The notes beneath the pieces were generated by a model, which was not told the DNA's origin, searched no databases, and saw nothing but the letters and a program-made list of their open reading frames with translations. The translations under genes and the position numbers were made by a program. This document shows, piece by piece, positions 43,353 to 52,719 of a stretch of DNA of 60,272 nucleotides (positions within the stretch are counted from its first letter, which is position 1; every line of letters begins with the position of its first letter). The stretch is from Candidatus Cloacimonadota bacterium (GTDB taxonomy: Bacteria; Cloacimonadota; Cloacimonadia; JGIOTU-2), in contig JAYEOL010000026.1 in the NCBI GenBank assembly GCA_034722995.1, forward strand, positions 1 through 60,272, written 5' to 3'.

Positions 43353-44579
43353 TTATTCAATAAAACTTTTCACAGCTGCAAATTTAACAATTATACCCAT
43401 TGCAACCATATTAACCAGAAGATTGCTACCTCCATAACTAATGAATGGTAAAGGAATTCCAACAACCGGAAAAATCCCAATATTCATTCCAATATTTATT
43501 ACTATTTGACATACAATAAAAGAAAGTATCCCAACAATTGTTATTCGTTTTCTTGTATTTTGAATCTTTCTAAGAATGCATATTACTCGCCAAACTAATA
43601 GAATAAACAGAATTATCAAAAGAGTACATCCAAGAAAACCGAGCTCTTCACCTATAACCGAGAATATAAAATCTGTATGCTGTTCAGGCAAGAAAGCAAG
43701 ATTTTTTTGAGTACCTTGTAATAATCCTTTACCAAATATCCCCCCGGAGCCAATAGCAATCTTAGATTGAATTGTCTGATACCCGCTACCCATCACATCT
43801 CGTGTAGGCTCAATAAATGTAAGGATTCGCTTCTGCTGGTACACTTTTAAATTATTCCAAAAATAAGGGGTGATAAAAGATAAGAAAAAATTACCTGCAA
43901 AAATAACACCAGATAAAGTCAAAGATAGTCTTCTTAACAATAAAACTATTAACAAAATAACATCAAAAATTACCCATAATGTCAACGAAAACCCAACAAT
44001 AATACTGATAATTGGAGAAAATATTAAAATAATGGTAACGAGCGGAATACCAGCGAAATAAATCATGGGAAAATAAAATATTATGAAAATCAAGGCACTG
44101 CCTAAATCAGGTTCCCAAAGTATCAATAATATCGGTGGTAAAATTACCAAAAAAGAAAATACAACTATCTTCCACTTCTGTAAATATCGCTTTGAAATAA
44201 TTTTAGCTATAAGCAACACTGATGCAATCTTTGCCAATTCAGATGGCTGAAGACCAAATCCACCAAAATTAATCCAACGGTGAACACCTTTGACCCCTGG
44301 TAAAAATAACACCAATAATAATAGAAAGATAGCACCAATATAGAATGGAACTACAAAAATATCTATAATAACCTCTGGTATGTATAAAACAAAGATAAAA
44401 ATTGCAATTCCAACAAATATCCAGATTAACTGTTTAAGGTAATAGTCACTCAGTATAACCTTTTCGCCTGTTTTTTGAATTGAGGCGCTATAGATTGATA
44501 TCTCACCAAAGGCTAATAACAGTATTAGAATAATTAACAAAAACCAATCAAATTGCCTTGTGAATTCTTCTCTAATCAT
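43353..44579 (-). CDS. rodA: Rod shape-determining glycosyltransferase RodA
   Basis: 408 residues with about ten membrane helices, SEDS family. KGVHRWINFGGFGLQPSELAK, FIIFYFPMIYFAGIP, GSGGIFGKGLLQGTQKNL, FLPEQHTDFIFSVIGEELGF and GIPLPFISYGGSNLL identify RodA/FtsW. EQHTDF and its length favour RodA (peptidoglycan polymerase of the elongasome). It follows comM by 12 nt. Confidence 0.93.
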   Translation of the reverse strand: MIREEFTRQFDWFLLIILILLLAFGEISIYSASIQKTGEKVILSDYYLKQLIWIFVGIAIFIFVLYIPEVIIDIFVVPFYIGAIFLLLLVLFLPGVKGVHRWINFGGFGLQPSELAKIASVLLIAKIISKRYLQKWKIVVFSFLVILPPILLILWEPDLGSALIFIIFYFPMIYFAGIPLVTIILIFSPIISIIVGFSLTLWVIFDVILLIVLLLRRLSLTLSGVIFAGNFFLSFITPYFWNNLKVYQQKRILTFIEPTRDVMGSGYQTIQSKIAIGSGGIFGKGLLQGTQKNLAFLPEQHTDFIFSVIGEELGFLGCTLLIILFILLVWRVICILRKIQNTRKRITIVGILSFIVCQIVINIGMNIGIFPVVGIPLPFISYGGSNLLVNMVAMGIIVKFAAVKSFIE

Positions 44580-44591
44580 AAATGCAAATCA

Positions 44592-46136
44592 TTATAACCA
44601 ATATTTTCTATCAAGGCTGCGATATTGGATTGCCTCACTTATATGTTCAGGCTTTATATGAATACTTTTATTCAAGTCTGCAATAGTACGAGATACTTTC
44701 AAAATTCTATCATATGCGCGAGCAGAAAGTCCAAGCTTCTCAATGGCAATCTTTAAAAGTTGTTTACACTCTCGGTCTATCTTGCAATACATTCTGATAT
44801 GTTTTGACACCATATCAGCATTTGAAAATATATTTTTATTCTTAGCAAATCGTTCAAGTTGGATTTTTCTTGCTTCATTTACTCTTTTTTGTATATTTAT
44901 TGATTTTTCCCCTTTTGGGTCAGTTGAGAGTTCATCATATTTTACAGCTGGCACCTCAACATGAATATCTATTCTGTCTAATAATGGGCCGGAAATACGA
45001 GAAACATATTTCTGAATCATAGCAGGTGTGCAAGTACATACATGACCACTTATATTACTTCCAAAATATCCACAAGGACATGGGTTCATTGATGCTACAA
45101 GCATGAAATTAGCAGGAAATGTCAAGGACTGTATAGCACGCGAGATTGTAACAACTCCATCCTCCAATGGCTGACGCATAACTTCTAAAACAGTTTTCTT
45201 AAACTCAGGTAACTCATCTAAAAAGAGGACTCCATTGTGTGCAAGCGAAACTTCCCCAGGTTTTGGATAACTTCCTCCACCAATCAAAGCGACATCGCTA
45301 ATAGTATGATGAGGTGAGCGAAAAGGTCTTACTGCGACAAGCGAATGTTCTGATTGTAATTTACCTACTACTGAATGAATCTTAGTGGTTGTCAAAGCTT
45401 CTTCCAAAGTCATTTCCGGTAATATAGATGGTATTCTTCGGGCAAGCATTGTTTTTCCTGCTCCAGGGGGTCCAATCATCAGAATATTATGACTACCTGC
45501 GGCTGCTACTTCTAATGCTCGCTTTACATTGTACTGGCCTTTTACATCAAACATATCAATAATATCAACTCTCTCTCTTTCAAAAATAGATGATAATTTT
45601 ACTTTTATAGGCGGTATGTCCAATGCATCGTGCAAAAAAGCAATACATTCTTTTAAATTATTTACAGGATATACAGATATGCCATCCACAACAGCAGCTT
45701 CTTTTGCATTCTCTTCTGGCACAATAATTCCTTTGAGTCCATTATCTCTTGCTGATAAAGTTATAGGTAAAATACCTCTAATAGGTCTAACCTCTCCATT
45801 TAAGGAAAGCTCGCCTACAAGTCCAATATCTTCAAGATGATTGGGAGAAATCTGCTTTAGTGAAGAAAGCAAAGCAATTGCAATTGGTAAATCAAATGCT
45901 ACACCCTCTTTTTTCACATCTGCAGGTGCCAAGTTTACAGTATAAGCTTTTGCAGGAAAATAATAATTGTTGTTCCTAATCGCTGTGATTACTCGGTCTT
46001 TACTTTCTTTTACAGAATTAGCAGGTAAACCTACCATTGAGAAATATGGCATTGATGAAGCCTTTGCATCCATTTCTACATCAATTGGAATGGCGTCAAT
46101 GCCCACTATTGAAAATGAAATTACTTTTGTAAACAT
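44592..46136 (-). CDS. comM: ComM/YifB-family Mg-chelatase-like AAA+ ATPase
   Basis: 514 residues: N-terminal Lon-like fold (AYTVNLAPADVKKEG, AFDLPIAIALL), then the AAA+ module with GPPGAGKTMLARRIPSILP, RPFRSPHHTISDVALIGGG, LFLDELPEF, and four zinc-like Cys in NPCPCGYFG..CTCTP. In Haemophilus and Vibrio ComM is a branch-migration helicase used in transformation. No other competence gene is seen here. Confidence 0.93.
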   Translation of the reverse strand: MFTKVISFSIVGIDAIPIDVEMDAKASSMPYFSMVGLPANSVKESKDRVITAIRNNNYYFPAKAYTVNLAPADVKKEGVAFDLPIAIALLSSLKQISPNHLEDIGLVGELSLNGEVRPIRGILPITLSARDNGLKGIIVPEENAKEAAVVDGISVYPVNNLKECIAFLHDALDIPPIKVKLSSIFERERVDIIDMFDVKGQYNVKRALEVAAAGSHNILMIGPPGAGKTMLARRIPSILPEMTLEEALTTTKIHSVVGKLQSEHSLVAVRPFRSPHHTISDVALIGGGSYPKPGEVSLAHNGVLFLDELPEFKKTVLEVMRQPLEDGVVTISRAIQSLTFPANFMLVASMNPCPCGYFGSNISGHVCTCTPAMIQKYVSRISGPLLDRIDIHVEVPAVKYDELSTDPKGEKSINIQKRVNEARKIQLERFAKNKNIFSNADMVSKHIRMYCKIDRECKQLLKIAIEKLGLSARAYDRILKVSRTIADLNKSIHIKPEHISEAIQYRSLDRKYWL

Positions 46137-46258
46137 AAGACAAAAAGGTGAAATATATCATTGATGGTCAAGATAAATCCTCTTTTAAGAATAAAAAGTA
46201 AGTTCTGAAACTAATAAATCTAAATATTTCTAATTTTTTAAATAATCTTTTATTAGTG

Positions 46259-46328
46259 TTTACCCCGTTAGGTGTTCTTATAATATTTAACTCTTGAAAT
46301 CTAATGGGATACTATCTAACGGGGTGAA
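46259..46328. repeat. ACCCCGTTAG hairpin with long loop
   Basis: TTTACCCCGTTAG (46259-46271) pairs with CTAACGGGGTGAA (46316-46328). Same stem type as in the MITE-like copies and the methyltransferase palindrome. It lies between comM and the tRNA cluster; nothing else is recognised in that 253 nt gap. Confidence 0.6.
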
Positions 46329-46389
46329 TTCGTGTAAATTTGTGGTTTATTTTTTATCCGAAGTATCTACCTCTGGCATGATAAGAAAC

Positions 46390-46466
46390 TGGCACGCCAG
46401 AGAGGATTTGAACCTCTGACCCACAGCTTAGAAGGCTGTTGCTCTATCCAACTGAGCTACTGGCGC
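46390..46466 (-). tRNA. tRNA-Arg (TCT)
   Basis: Cloverleaf with acceptor GCGCCAG/CTGGCGT, D-arm AGCTCAGTTGGATAGAGC, anticodon loop CTTCTAA (anticodon TCT), T-arm GAGGTTCAAATCCTC and encoded CCA. It is the last gene of a three-tRNA run on the minus strand. Confidence 0.97.
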
Positions 46467-46497
46467 TTAAATATAAGGGAATTCAGAATGATAAAAT

Positions 46498-46573
46498 TGG
46501 TAGCGATGCAGGGATTCGAACCCCGGACCAATGGATTATGATTCCACTGCTCTAACCACTGAGCTACATCGCC
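46498..46573 (-). tRNA. tRNA-Met (CAT), elongator
   Basis: Acceptor GGCGATG/CATCGCT, anticodon loop ATCATAA (CAT), T-arm GGGGTTCGAATCCCT, encoded CCA. Acceptor and discriminator resemble elongator tRNA-Met; a lysidine-modified tRNA-Ile with CAT cannot be fully excluded. Confidence 0.9.
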
Positions 46574-46579
46574 TAAAAA

Positions 46580-46656
<77 letters not shown>

Positions 46657-46728
46657 TTTACTTTCAAATGCAAAAATTGCAAATAGTCTTTTTAGTGTCA
46701 AGAAAAATCTTGCCTGAATCTGGCTAAA

Positions 46729-49236
46729 TCACTTCTCACCTATTACCATTGTCTTCGTCTTTTGGAAAATTTTTCCACTCTGTTTGCCAGTAGCTTCTAA
46801 ATAAACAATGTAAATCCCGATTGGCACCACCCTCCCATTATCGTCCTTGCAATTCCATATAATAGCACCTTGAGAGCCAATCCACTGCTGGTCAGAAAGC
46901 CAACGAATCAGTCTACCTTTCATATCAAAAATTCGCACATTCACTTTTGATAGAACTTCTGGCAGATTATATTCAATCAAGACAGATTTTTTCACTCGTA
47001 AAGAAACTGGATTAGGATTAATTGATAATTTGATATGTGGATTCACTTCTTCAATATATAAACTATTTTCTCTGCCCGGAGTCGCACCAAGTAAGTTAAT
47101 AGAACTCTCCCAATTATCAGGATTATTGCTGTTTATATTTGTATTTATTCTTTCTAATGAATTCCCTGAAATTTCCCCCCAATCTGAAAAATAACAAATA
47201 CTGTCAATTACTGTTCCATATTCATCCCAGAGCAAAAGCATGTCTTCATCGTTGTTTAAAGTAGGAAGACCAATTGCAAATTTTACTGAAAAGGCTGAAT
47301 CTATCAAGGAATACTTTTGTAAGATTTGCAAAGTATCCGCACAATCCTTTACAATAATAATATATTCCTCTGGCAGAAAAATTGGCTTAGCTGACCATAA
47401 ACTTAAAGTGTCTCGTTTATCAGCCAATTTCCAACCTAAAATATCAATTGGATAGGAGAAATTGTTGTATAATTCCAGCCATTCCGGTTCATCGCCTTTC
47501 GGAGCATATTGTATCTCATTGATAGGCATTGGATAATTTTGCGGAGAATTGTAAGTTGTAAATATTATATTATTGGATGTATCTAAATCAAAATTAGAAA
47601 AAATCAGAAATCCAAAATGGTAGTAATTCTTCTCATTAATTACTTTAGGATAAGAGAATTCCTCAGATTGTTCAGCAGAGATAGAAAAGTTCTGGGTTGC
47701 AATCTCTTCACCATCATCTAACTGAAAATTAAAATTGCTATCATTAAAAAATATCGCTTCCGCATCTTCAATATCATTGAACCCAACATTAGTGCAGACT
47801 CCTGATAATGTGAGAATATTTCCATTTAATTCTTTTGTTAAAGATGAAGCACAAAGGTCATAATCCTTTGGTGTTATGCTGTTAACCCTGCCTGGTGTGG
47901 CTCCACAAGTATCTACTGAAACTCCCCAATTATCTAAACCATCTTCAAAAGGGTTTATTCGTTCTAAGGAAGAATTGTTCGGAACAGAAATTTCACTTGG
48001 ATCGTAACAAGCTGAATCAAGTTGTGTAGAATATGTATCAGCAAAATGGACTTCATCTGGCGTGGTGTTGTTTAATGCTGACCAATCATTGGTTTGAAAA
48101 AGGAGGATATCATTGCCATAATAATCTTTAACTGCACTTGAATCTTCACAGATAACAGCATAAGATTGGGATAGAAGAATCTTATCCGTTTCAACAGAAT
48201 TCCAATTTACTCCTGCATCTCTTATTTTCCAATTTAAAAGAGGAAAATTTTGTTCAGAACGGTTATAGATTTCCACCCATTCTACATTTGGAGAAGTCGG
48301 AGCAAACATAATCTCATTTATGATAATCGGAGCTTTACCAACAAGAAAGGAAGTAGTAATTGAATTGTTGGTAGTCTGGGTATCTCCAGAGAAGAATATC
48401 TGAACGGCTATTTTATAGAGTCCCTTAGTAAAAATCCCCAAGAAAGTTTCAATAGAAACAGTCTCCTCTGCATTTATTGTATCACTAATAACATCCTCAA
48501 AAAACAATGTATCGTTAACAAAGATTTCATATCTACAACTATCAGGTGGAATTTGAAAAGGGGAATTATTTTTAATTTCAAAGGAAAAATATACATCATC
48601 CAGAGTATCAGGATGTTGTGGAAAAATTGAAATAGAAACGACTTCCAAATCCTGAACCATAACATTTGGCTCGCCTGGAGTAAGAGTGAGACTATCACAA
48701 TCATAAAAATCATTTTCACAATTATCAGAATCACAGCCATCTGGGAAACGCATTAAGGAATAACCTGAAGGCACATCAGGAGCAAAATAAATCCCTGGCT
48801 GGTTTGCATCACCTGGAAGATTATTTGAGTTTGGGGAGTCATAAAGTATTGTATCAATTGTATCACTATCAGCAGAAATGATTCTTACTCCATCGGTAGC
48901 TGTTCCAGCATTTTGAAAAGCAAGCGAGGTAGTCAAATCTGCATTTGCAACATTTGATTCTCCGATAAGAAGAAAATCACCAGAAGCAAGGGAAATATCT
49001 GGAAAAGTAAAACACTCTGCAAAATAATTCCCAGCTTTCTCTATTCTCCAATTTGCAATGTTTATTGAGATAGAACCCGCATTATACAATTCTATCCATT
49101 CATAGCCTTCATCACTACTTGGGTGGTCATAATAAATCTCATTGATTTTAATATTTTGTGCTGATAAAACAGAAGTTGTTAAAATCAATAAAGTAATTAG
49201 TGCTAAAATATAATATAATTTTTTCTTATTTTTCAT
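46729..49236 (-). CDS. Secreted protein with three lamin-tail domains and FlgD-like tail
   Basis: 835 residues from ATG 49236 (MKNKKKLYYILALITLLIL, signal peptide); the frame extends to 49335 but that part overlaps the upstream gene. Three lamin-tail domains are recognisable by INEI-x-Y/F..EWIELYN..NWxI cores, at about 25-130, 290-400 and 560-670. Between the first two is a CARDB-like domain (SFEIKNNSPFQIPPDS). The C-terminus (IFDMKGRLIRWL..IIWNCKDDNGRVVPIGIYIVYL) is the FlgD-like sorting domain, ending KTMVIGEK. Probably surface-exposed, perhaps binding nucleic acid or polymer; function is unknown. Confidence 0.85.
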   Translation of the reverse strand: MKNKKKLYYILALITLLILTTSVLSAQNIKINEIYYDHPSSDEGYEWIELYNAGSISINIANWRIEKAGNYFAECFTFPDISLASGDFLLIGESNVANADLTTSLAFQNAGTATDGVRIISADSDTIDTILYDSPNSNNLPGDANQPGIYFAPDVPSGYSLMRFPDGCDSDNCENDFYDCDSLTLTPGEPNVMVQDLEVVSISIFPQHPDTLDDVYFSFEIKNNSPFQIPPDSCRYEIFVNDTLFFEDVISDTINAEETVSIETFLGIFTKGLYKIAVQIFFSGDTQTTNNSITTSFLVGKAPIIINEIMFAPTSPNVEWVEIYNRSEQNFPLLNWKIRDAGVNWNSVETDKILLSQSYAVICEDSSAVKDYYGNDILLFQTNDWSALNNTTPDEVHFADTYSTQLDSACYDPSEISVPNNSSLERINPFEDGLDNWGVSVDTCGATPGRVNSITPKDYDLCASSLTKELNGNILTLSGVCTNVGFNDIEDAEAIFFNDSNFNFQLDDGEEIATQNFSISAEQSEEFSYPKVINEKNYYHFGFLIFSNFDLDTSNNIIFTTYNSPQNYPMPINEIQYAPKGDEPEWLELYNNFSYPIDILGWKLADKRDTLSLWSAKPIFLPEEYIIIVKDCADTLQILQKYSLIDSAFSVKFAIGLPTLNNDEDMLLLWDEYGTVIDSICYFSDWGEISGNSLERINTNINSNNPDNWESSINLLGATPGRENSLYIEEVNPHIKLSINPNPVSLRVKKSVLIEYNLPEVLSKVNVRIFDMKGRLIRWLSDQQWIGSQGAIIWNCKDDNGRVVPIGIYIVYLEATGKQSGKIFQKTKTMVIGEK

Positions 49237-50296
49237 TGCTTTCCTTATAATTTGTTTTGAAAGTTTCACTAATAATTCCCAATCCCATAAGTGCTCGCAG
49301 CTTTTCGCCTTCAGGGAAAAAAACTGCATTATCAATTAAATAAGATATCTTCTGCTTCTCGTCATAGAAAGCAAAACTGACAAATGCTCCTCCAATAAAA
49401 TATTCTGGATTTTGCCATCTGCCAGAAAGTTTGTAGCCATTATAAGATAGAAATTGTGTTTTCTCTTGAGTAACATCTTCAGAAGAGAATTCGTCGCCTT
49501 CATAATACTTTTTCCCTAATTCCAGTCTTTTATTCCAGAGCCATTCTTTATTCACAATATTTTCTGGCATATTCTCCCAATATACTGCTAAAAATCTATC
49601 TGGATGCTTTTCAACACGAAGCAGGTAAGATACAAAGTGATTCCCATCATCTTTTCTAAATGTAAGATATTGGTAAGGCAAGTCAAGGTGCCAGGGATAA
49701 TGCTCTTTTTGATATTCAATCTCTTCCTTATTCAAACCGGGTTTATAAATAAGATTCTTAATACGCTCAATCTCCCTATTCCTATAAATCTTAAATATTA
49801 TATTTGATTTTTCAAAAGTATAAAGTAACAGAGTTTTAATATCCTTTCCAATCACAAAAACCACTGCTTGATTCTGAGACCAGTTATCATTAACTGCAAT
49901 AATATCCGCCGGGATTGAGTCTGATAAAGAAGAAGTCTGTTCTGGCAGAATAGATTTTACATATTGTGATGTGGGTTTATTTGAATTTGTATCACATAGA
50001 AAAAGCAGATTCGCAAATTTATAATACCTTTTGATTTGTGATATGTCTTCTCTTTGAACAGTAAATAGCTTCTCATTAGTTGTTGTGAAAAACTCTCTTT
50101 CAAGTGATTTAAGAATCTCTAATTTGCCATAATCCCATACCTTGTCATCAGCAAATACAAATATAACACTTGACTTGCCCCAGGAAATCGGTTTTCTTAT
50201 ATCTGTAGAAGACTCATGAGAAAATTCAGATTTGCCACATCCGTAAATACCAAGTATTATAATCAAAAAAGCAGATATTATAATTTTATCTCGCAT
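49226..50296 (-). CDS. DUF4837-family lipoprotein
   Basis: 356 residues from ATG 50296, with signal peptide and lipobox (LGIYGCGK). The start PISWGKSSVIFVFADDKVWD and the LFTVQREDISQIKRYYKFANLLFLCD stretch (in two parts) match the DUF4837 family known mainly from Bacteroidota. Function unknown. It overlaps pgsA upstream by 11 nt and the lamin-tail gene downstream by 11 nt, forming a tight run. Confidence 0.8.
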   Translation of the reverse strand: MRDKIIISAFLIIILGIYGCGKSEFSHESSTDIRKPISWGKSSVIFVFADDKVWDYGKLEILKSLEREFFTTTNEKLFTVQREDISQIKRYYKFANLLFLCDTNSNKPTSQYVKSILPEQTSSLSDSIPADIIAVNDNWSQNQAVVFVIGKDIKTLLLYTFEKSNIIFKIYRNREIERIKNLIYKPGLNKEEIEYQKEHYPWHLDLPYQYLTFRKDDGNHFVSYLLRVEKHPDRFLAVYWENMPENIVNKEWLWNKRLELGKKYYEGDEFSSEDVTQEKTQFLSYNGYKLSGRWQNPEYFIGGAFVSFAFYDEKQKISYLIDNAVFFPEGEKLRALMGLGIISETFKTNYKESNEK

Positions 50297-50846
50297 ATAA
50301 TCTCTCCCTGATTTGGAACACATAAATTATAGCAGAAAGCCAGGTAATAATAGTTACTAAAATAAATGCAATTAATATAATATTTTCAATTACTAATGAT
50401 TTAGGAAGAAAACTTTTATAGAAAAGCGAGAAAATAATTGTGGACATTTGAGCGGTAGTTTTAATCTTACCGAATATATTAGCTGCCAAATAAATCTTTC
50501 TTTTAATTAGATGATTTCTGAGCAGCGTCATAAATAGTTCTCTTGCTAATATCAAAAGTGTCAGCCACCAATATATTAATCCCCAAAATGTCAAAATAAT
50601 TAATGCTGAAGCAACTAAAATTTTATCAGCTAAGGGGTCGAAAATCTTACCAAAACTTGATACATATTTAAATTTCCTTGCAATTATCCCGTCAAATGCA
50701 TCTGTCAATGATGCAATTATAAAAACCAGCAATGTAGCAAGATAATACTCCTTAATTGCCAGAAATATAAATAATGGAATAAGAATTATTCTAAGTAAAG
50801 TCAGTGCATTAGGAATTTGACTTTTATACTTTCTCACCTTTTCCAT
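50286..50846 (-). CDS. pgsA: CDP-diacylglycerol-glycerol-3-phosphate 3-phosphatidyltransferase
   Basis: 186 residues from ATG 50846. The CDP-alcohol phosphotransferase motif is complete: TDAFDGIIARKFKYVSSFG followed by KIFDPLADK. Several membrane helices. Makes phosphatidylglycerol phosphate. The ATG at 50882 is less likely since the conserved part begins SQIPNALTLLRI. Confidence 0.92.
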   Translation of the reverse strand: MEKVRKYKSQIPNALTLLRIILIPLFIFLAIKEYYLATLLVFIIASLTDAFDGIIARKFKYVSSFGKIFDPLADKILVASALIILTFWGLIYWWLTLLILARELFMTLLRNHLIKRKIYLAANIFGKIKTTAQMSTIIFSLFYKSFLPKSLVIENIILIAFILVTIITWLSAIIYVFQIRERLYAR

Positions 50847-50878
50847 TATACGCCCTTTGCTTATACAATAACTAAGAA

Positions 50879-51724
50879 TCAACCTTTGGGTTCATCTTTA
50901 GAAATCAGGTTTATTAAAGAAATAAAAATATATACTCCAAGGAGACAAAAAACTCCATACCATCCTAAATTTAATTCTAATACCTGAATATCAAATAATT
51001 GATAGATTTTATCCTGCAAAAAATAGATTGGAATTAAAAGGCTTAAGAAAATTACTAAAAATAAAATAACTGTCTCAGTAAGTAAATGCGGAATTTTATA
51101 CAAATGTTTGTAGCCTTTTTGTTTCCATAGTCTCCACTTCTCTTTCTGGCGGTTTCTTATAAGTCTTCTGAACAAAAAAAGCTGAAAACTTGCTACAAAT
51201 ATGATAATGAAAAATGGATAATACTTATACTGATACAATAATGATTTAATCTTCCCAAATCTATTTATTTCACTTTTATTATAATCAACACTTGCTATTC
51301 GTGGGTCACTTGAAAGTCGGTCTGTCATTTGCAGAAATTCTTTCAAAGAGAACTCTTCCCCATTAATAGTCAAAACGATATAATCTGAAAGATTTTCAGG
51401 CATAACCCATTTTTGTAAGTTTGATAGGTCAAATTCCTTCTCTAATTTTACAATACTTTCTAATCCTGTAATTAAACTAAACTTATTTATTATTTTATAT
51501 TTCATCAATAAATCCTGAATGAGCTTTTCGGTATCTGTGTTTGGAGCAAGATACAATATTAGAGAAGAAGACAAATAGTTATTAATTTTCTTCTCAATTT
51601 TTTTTTCTGCATAGTAAACGCCCAAAACAGCAACAGATGCAATAATAATAGTCAGCCAGACAAAGATAAGATGCCCAATTAATCCCTTATATTGTTTCCC
51701 AAATAAATAGAACATCTTACTCAT
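50879..51724 (-). CDS. ftsX: FtsX-like cell division permease
   Basis: 281 residues with FtsX topology: helix at about 17-38, a large external domain (about 40-165), then three C-terminal helices (about 168-188, 211-232, 252-270). WVMPENLSDYIVLTING and ASVDYNKSEINRFGKIKSLL match the FtsX extracellular part. The usual partner ATPase FtsE is not adjacent. The start codon overlaps the trmN6 stop by one base. Confidence 0.82.
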   Translation of the reverse strand: MSKMFYLFGKQYKGLIGHLIFVWLTIIIASVAVLGVYYAEKKIEKKINNYLSSSLILYLAPNTDTEKLIQDLLMKYKIINKFSLITGLESIVKLEKEFDLSNLQKWVMPENLSDYIVLTINGEEFSLKEFLQMTDRLSSDPRIASVDYNKSEINRFGKIKSLLYQYKYYPFFIIIFVASFQLFLFRRLIRNRQKEKWRLWKQKGYKHLYKIPHLLTETVILFLVIFLSLLIPIYFLQDKIYQLFDIQVLELNLGWYGVFCLLGVYIFISLINLISKDEPKG

Positions 51725-52479
51725 TATAATCTCTTAATTTTTGCAACGAATAGGTTGCTTTTTTCAAGAATTTTTTCATAATCGGCTGATGATGAACAAT
51801 TGTTAAACATATCATCAAATAATCTATTATTTATATCCCTAAAGAAATAGTATTTTTGCAGTACAAATTTTTTCGTATTACCTCTAATTTTATCATCAAA
51901 TTCTCGCCATCTAAATGTTGGATATATAATAAAACCTAATCCATTCTTTTTAAGAAGAAAATCAAAAGATTCAATAACATCATCCATAGTACATAAAATT
52001 TCATGCCGAGCGTTTCTCTTCTCTTCATCAGGACTGAGTCTTCCTCTGCCAACGGGGTAAAATGGTGGATTTGAGAAAGCAATATCAAATTTCTTGAAAG
52101 GTATTCTGCTTTTGACTTCTTTCCCATTCATCTCAATAAGACTGATTCTATTACTCAAATGATTACTTACAATATTCTTTTGAGCGAGTTCAAAAAGTGA
52201 GGGTTGGACTTCTATGGCAGTTATAGAAATTTGAGGGAGTTTTGCTGCAAGAAGAATAGCTATAATGCAGGATCCTGTGCCAAATTCAAATGCTGTGCCA
52301 GAAAAACTAATTCCAATATTTTCAAGAATAATATTCAGTAGAATTAAAGAATCCTCTGAACTACGATACCCCTTTTTATTTTGTAAAAGTTTTAGATTTT
52401 TATATTGGAGAGCGTCCAAAGTGTAGTTTTTCGCACTAAGAATTTCCCGGTTTTGTTTTTTGTCTCTGATTTTTATCAT
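51724..52479 (-). CDS. trmN6: tRNA1(Val) adenine-N6 methyltransferase-like (YfiC/TrmN6)
   Basis: 251 residues. LLQNKKGYRSSEDSLILLNI, the SAM motif AFEFGTGSCIIAILLA, VQPSLFELAQKNI and the catalytic SNPPFYPVG mark the YfiC group, which methylates A37 of tRNA-Val. RLSPDEEKRNARHE follows the NPPF as in the family. Confidence 0.88.
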   Translation of the reverse strand: MIKIRDKKQNREILSAKNYTLDALQYKNLKLLQNKKGYRSSEDSLILLNIILENIGISFSGTAFEFGTGSCIIAILLAAKLPQISITAIEVQPSLFELAQKNIVSNHLSNRISLIEMNGKEVKSRIPFKKFDIAFSNPPFYPVGRGRLSPDEEKRNARHEILCTMDDVIESFDFLLKKNGLGFIIYPTFRWREFDDKIRGNTKKFVLQKYYFFRDINNRLFDDMFNNCSSSADYEKILEKSNLFVAKIKRL

Positions 52480-52643
52480 TTCAATTAAATATAATTCAAC
52501 TTTTTTTTAATTAAGAAGTTTTTCAATTTGATTAAATATAGTCAAGTTTTGGGGTTTTTAATTTTGATTATTGCAAAAAATGAGAATTTTCGCTATGTAA
52601 GTATTTGCTATATACCTTTGTTGTGATATAGAAAAAAATAGAT

Positions 52644-52693
52644 TAAAAAAGGGTCTGACTAAAACTCTGCCAATTTTGACTGATAGTCAGACC
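52644..52693 (-). terminator. Rho-independent terminator after the C25 peptidase gene
   Basis: On the minus strand GGTCTGACT (52693-52685), a 24 nt loop, AGTCAGACC (52660-52652), then CTTTTTT. It lies 27 nt past the stop codon. The remaining trmN6-side gap (52480-52643) is AT-rich with no feature seen. Confidence 0.8.
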
Positions 52694-52719
52694 ACTTTTA
52701 TACTTTAGTAATAGTTATA